6,240 nucleotides of DNA. It comes from Cytophagales bacterium. Lineage in GTDB: Bacteria > Bacteroidota > Bacteroidia > Cytophagales > 172606-1. Below, piece by piece: positions 5,208-6,240 of the stretch. The notes under the pieces were generated by a model, which searched no databases, was not told the DNA's origin, and saw only the letters and a list, made by a program, of their open reading frames with translations. The stretch is from the NCBI GenBank assembly GCA_025455595.1, contig JALOMD010000578.1, positions 1 to 6,240 of the forward strand, read 5' to 3'. Within the stretch, counting starts at the first letter, position 1; each line of letters starts with the position of its first letter. The translations under genes and the position numbers were made by a program.

Positions 5208-5242
5208 ATGCGGAGTGCGGAGTGGCGAATGCGGAAGAAAGA
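5208..5242. repeat. Heptamer repeat (ATGCGGA type) right after the M23 stop
   Basis: Units of seven bases start immediately after the TAA, at 5208, 5215, 5222, 5229 and 5236: ATGCGGA, GTGCGGA, GTGGCGA, ATGCGGA and the diverged AGAAAGA. The word recurs once and a half at 5614-5625. Its sequence is unrelated to the other heptamers, but unit length and place beside a gene end are the same. Confidence 0.7.
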
Positions 5243-5255
5243 AGCAGTAGCAAGG

Positions 5256-5282
5256 CGTTTTGGGCGTTTTTTGCCCAAAACG
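5256..5282. repeat. GCGTTTTGGGCA palindrome, copy D; possible transcript end of the M23 gene
   Basis: The perfect 10-base arms 5256-5265 and 5273-5282 enclose a seven-base T-rich loop, 48 bases after the M23 stop. The arms can be lengthened by GG/CC pairs if one base is bulged. Confidence 0.8.
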
Positions 5283-5350
5283 GCCTCAACACACAGGTCG
5301 GTAAGCGGTGCGTCAGACCGGAAATCCCGCCGAACGCCCAGACAACAGGC

Positions 5351-5385
5351 TCGCGTCCCGACAGGTCGGGATGGCCGAAACGCGA
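5351..5385. repeat. Nested hairpin (TCCCGAC / GTCGGGA)
   Basis: The inner arms 5356-5362 and 5365-5371 are a perfect 7-bp stem with a two-base loop. A 6-bp outer pair, TCGCGT at 5351-5356 and ACGCGA at 5380-5385, encloses it, sharing one base. The compact stem with a tiny loop matches the style of the hairpins at 902-1072. Confidence 0.7.
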
Positions 5386-5445
5386 ACATAAGACCAGATT
5401 TTAGACCATGAGACTGCTTAACATTTCGGCTTTTGGTTCCGAACC

Positions 5446-5542
5446 GTAGGGGCGGGGCTCGCCTCCGCCCTCTGTCGTGCAGGCTCGGCCAAGGTCAATG
5501 CGAGCCTGTGCCGGACAGGGCGGGGGCAAGCCCCGTCCCTAC
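5446..5542. repeat. Element with G+C-rich terminal inverted repeats, copy 2 (97 bases)
   Basis: It has the same plan as 1134-1238. The left arm begins GTAGGGGCGGGGC and the right arm ends GCCCCGTCCCTAC. An inner perfect 8-bp inverted pair, CAGGCTCG at 5480-5487 and CGAGCCTG at 5501-5508, corresponds to the inner pair of copy 1. Flanking CTGTC (5472-5476) and GACAG (5514-5518) also pair, so the whole unit can fold as one long hairpin. The central bases differ between copies while the pairing is kept. Confidence 0.8.
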
Positions 5543-5622
5543 AGTCGGTGCGTTTTGGGCAGGAAACGGTCAAAACCAAAAACCTGAAACAGTCATCATC
5601 TTTTAAAATCATGATGCGGAAT

Positions 5623-5651
5623 GCGTTTTATGCATTTTTTGCCTAAAACGC
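5623..5651. repeat. GCGTTTTGGGCA palindrome, copy E, with compensatory change; possible transcript end of the beta-barrel gene
   Basis: The arms 5623-5634 and 5640-5651 enclose a five-T loop. The G-C pair at the eighth position of other copies is replaced by A-T here, so pairing is kept; the ninth position is a T/C mismatch. It lies 18 bases past the stop of the minus-strand gene. Confidence 0.8.
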
Positions 5652-5669
5652 CTGTTGCCTTGGCTCCAC

Positions 5670-6240
5670 CTATTCTTTTTCCAGATTCGGGGTATAAACC
5701 AATCCTACGGAAGCGAAATTCAGCCACGAGAACGTGTATGTGCGTTCCACGTTTGCCCCGCCTTGGATGACGCGGTAGCCTGCTTTGACAGCCAACTGTT
5801 CCGAGAAACGGTATCCCACGCCCGCAAACACATCGAACGCCTGCCCTTGCCGCGCGTAGCTGGCATCTGCTTCGGAAAGTACCAGCAGCCGACGGGCCGG
5901 ATTCCACCACAAATTGTAGTGCAGCAACGGCACCACGCCGAAATTGTCGAACGATTGGCTTTGGTTTTCGTCGCGGAGGCGCACCAGCGCATCGCGCACG
6001 AGGCCCGTCAGGCCCACGCCGAGCCGGAAGCGGTTTTTGCGCACCAGCTCGTAGCGGTAGGTGAGCCGGTAAGTGTTGAACTTGAACGTGCCCGTCAGGT
6101 CGGTTCCGGCGGCGAAAAGTTCGTTGTTGTAGAGCACGTCTTTGCCCAAAATCCCTTTCGAGTCAACCGACAGCGGCGCGAACAGCACCGAAACCGTGTG
6201 CCGCCGCCCGAACGTGTAGCCTGCCCGCAGCCGGTAGAAC
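5670..6240 (-). CDS. Outer-membrane beta-barrel protein, C-terminal part (cut by window edge)
   Basis: The frame is open from the right window edge to a TAG at 5672-5670; 189 residues are visible. The chain alternates hydrophobic/aromatic and polar residues in repeated strands separated by short turns, for example FKFNTYRLTYRYEL, RFRLGVGLTGLVRDALV, AFDVFAGVGYRFSEQLAVKAGYRVI and FASVGLVYTP. This is the pattern of an outer-membrane barrel of about 8-12 strands, with no enzyme motif. The protein ends in NLEKE, not the terminal phenylalanine common in proteobacterial porins. An internal GTG at 6188 is not the true start: strand-like sequence (YRLRAGYTFGRRHTVSV) continues upstream of it. Ligand and role are unknown. 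Confidence 0.75.
   Translation of the reverse strand, partial: FYRLRAGYTFGRRHTVSVLFAPLSVDSKGILGKDVLYNNELFAAGTDLTGTFKFNTYRLTYRYELVRKNRFRLGVGLTGLVRDALVRLRDENQSQSFDNFGVVPLLHYNLWWNPARRLLVLSEADASYARQGQAFDVFAGVGYRFSEQLAVKAGYRVIQGGANVERTYTFSWLNFASVGLVYTPNLEKE

Larger units (their letters stand above)
5208..5669. other. Convergent intergenic region filled with short repeats
   Basis: This 462-base gap lies between the M23 gene and the oppositely oriented beta-barrel gene. It holds, in order, a heptamer tract, palindrome copy D, a nested hairpin, the second terminal-inverted-repeat element, a half copy of the palindrome word (GCGTTTTGGGCA at 5550-5561), a short heptamer remnant at 5614-5625 and palindrome copy E. 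I see no credible gene. Confidence 0.8.

Noticed and set aside
6186..6188. GTG as start of the minus-strand beta-barrel gene
   Set aside because: The frame stays open to the window edge with strand-like residues upstream, so the true start lies outside.

Overview
The window looks like chromosomal DNA of a fairly G+C-rich member of the Bacteroidota. The reasons are a bacillithiol-pathway BshC, a lipoprotein signal peptide and an outer-membrane beta-barrel protein (so a Gram-negative with two membranes), starts without Shine-Dalgarno sequences, and two good matches to the Bacteroidota -7 promoter word TAnnTTTG. The lineage is inferred. No rRNA, tRNA, phage, insertion sequence or CRISPR array is visible.

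Layout. Bases 1-756 (minus strand) hold the N-terminal half of bshC, which is open at the window edge. Bases 757-1382 are a 626-base divergent intergenic region packed with short repeats. Bases 1383-2225 (plus) encode a periplasmic-binding-protein-like protein with no signal peptide. Bases 2454-3005 (plus) encode a NADAR/YbiA-family N-glycosidase. A doubtful 50-codon ORF follows at 3009-3161. Bases 3214-3678 (plus) encode a small membrane protein with a PH-like cytoplasmic tail, in a stretch of visibly lower G+C. Bases 3864-5207 (plus) encode a 447-residue M23 metallopeptidase lipoprotein with two C-terminal SH3-like domains. Bases 5208-5669 are a second repeat-rich island, between convergent genes. 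Bases 5670-6240 (minus) hold the C-terminal part of an outer-membrane beta-barrel protein, open at the right edge.

The genes do not form an obvious pathway or operon. They are housekeeping or accessory genes separated by 180-630 bases, each probably transcribed alone. The M23 lipoprotein and the beta-barrel are both envelope proteins, but they are convergent.

The unusual content is between the genes. Four repeat classes recur there: (1) a 25-31 base palindrome built on the 12-mer GCGTTTTGGGCA, in five full and two half copies, one with a compensatory base-pair change; (2) a ~100-base element with G+C-rich terminal inverted repeats, in two diverged copies; (3) heptanucleotide tandem repeats of several unrelated sequences, mostly directly beside gene ends; (4) a 171-base cluster of seven compact perfect hairpins, most with three-base loops, bracketed by two copies of class 1. 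The two large intergenic islands share a similar composite arrangement. The hairpin cluster is the best candidate for something undescribed. All of this is seen in one window; copy number in the genome is unknown.
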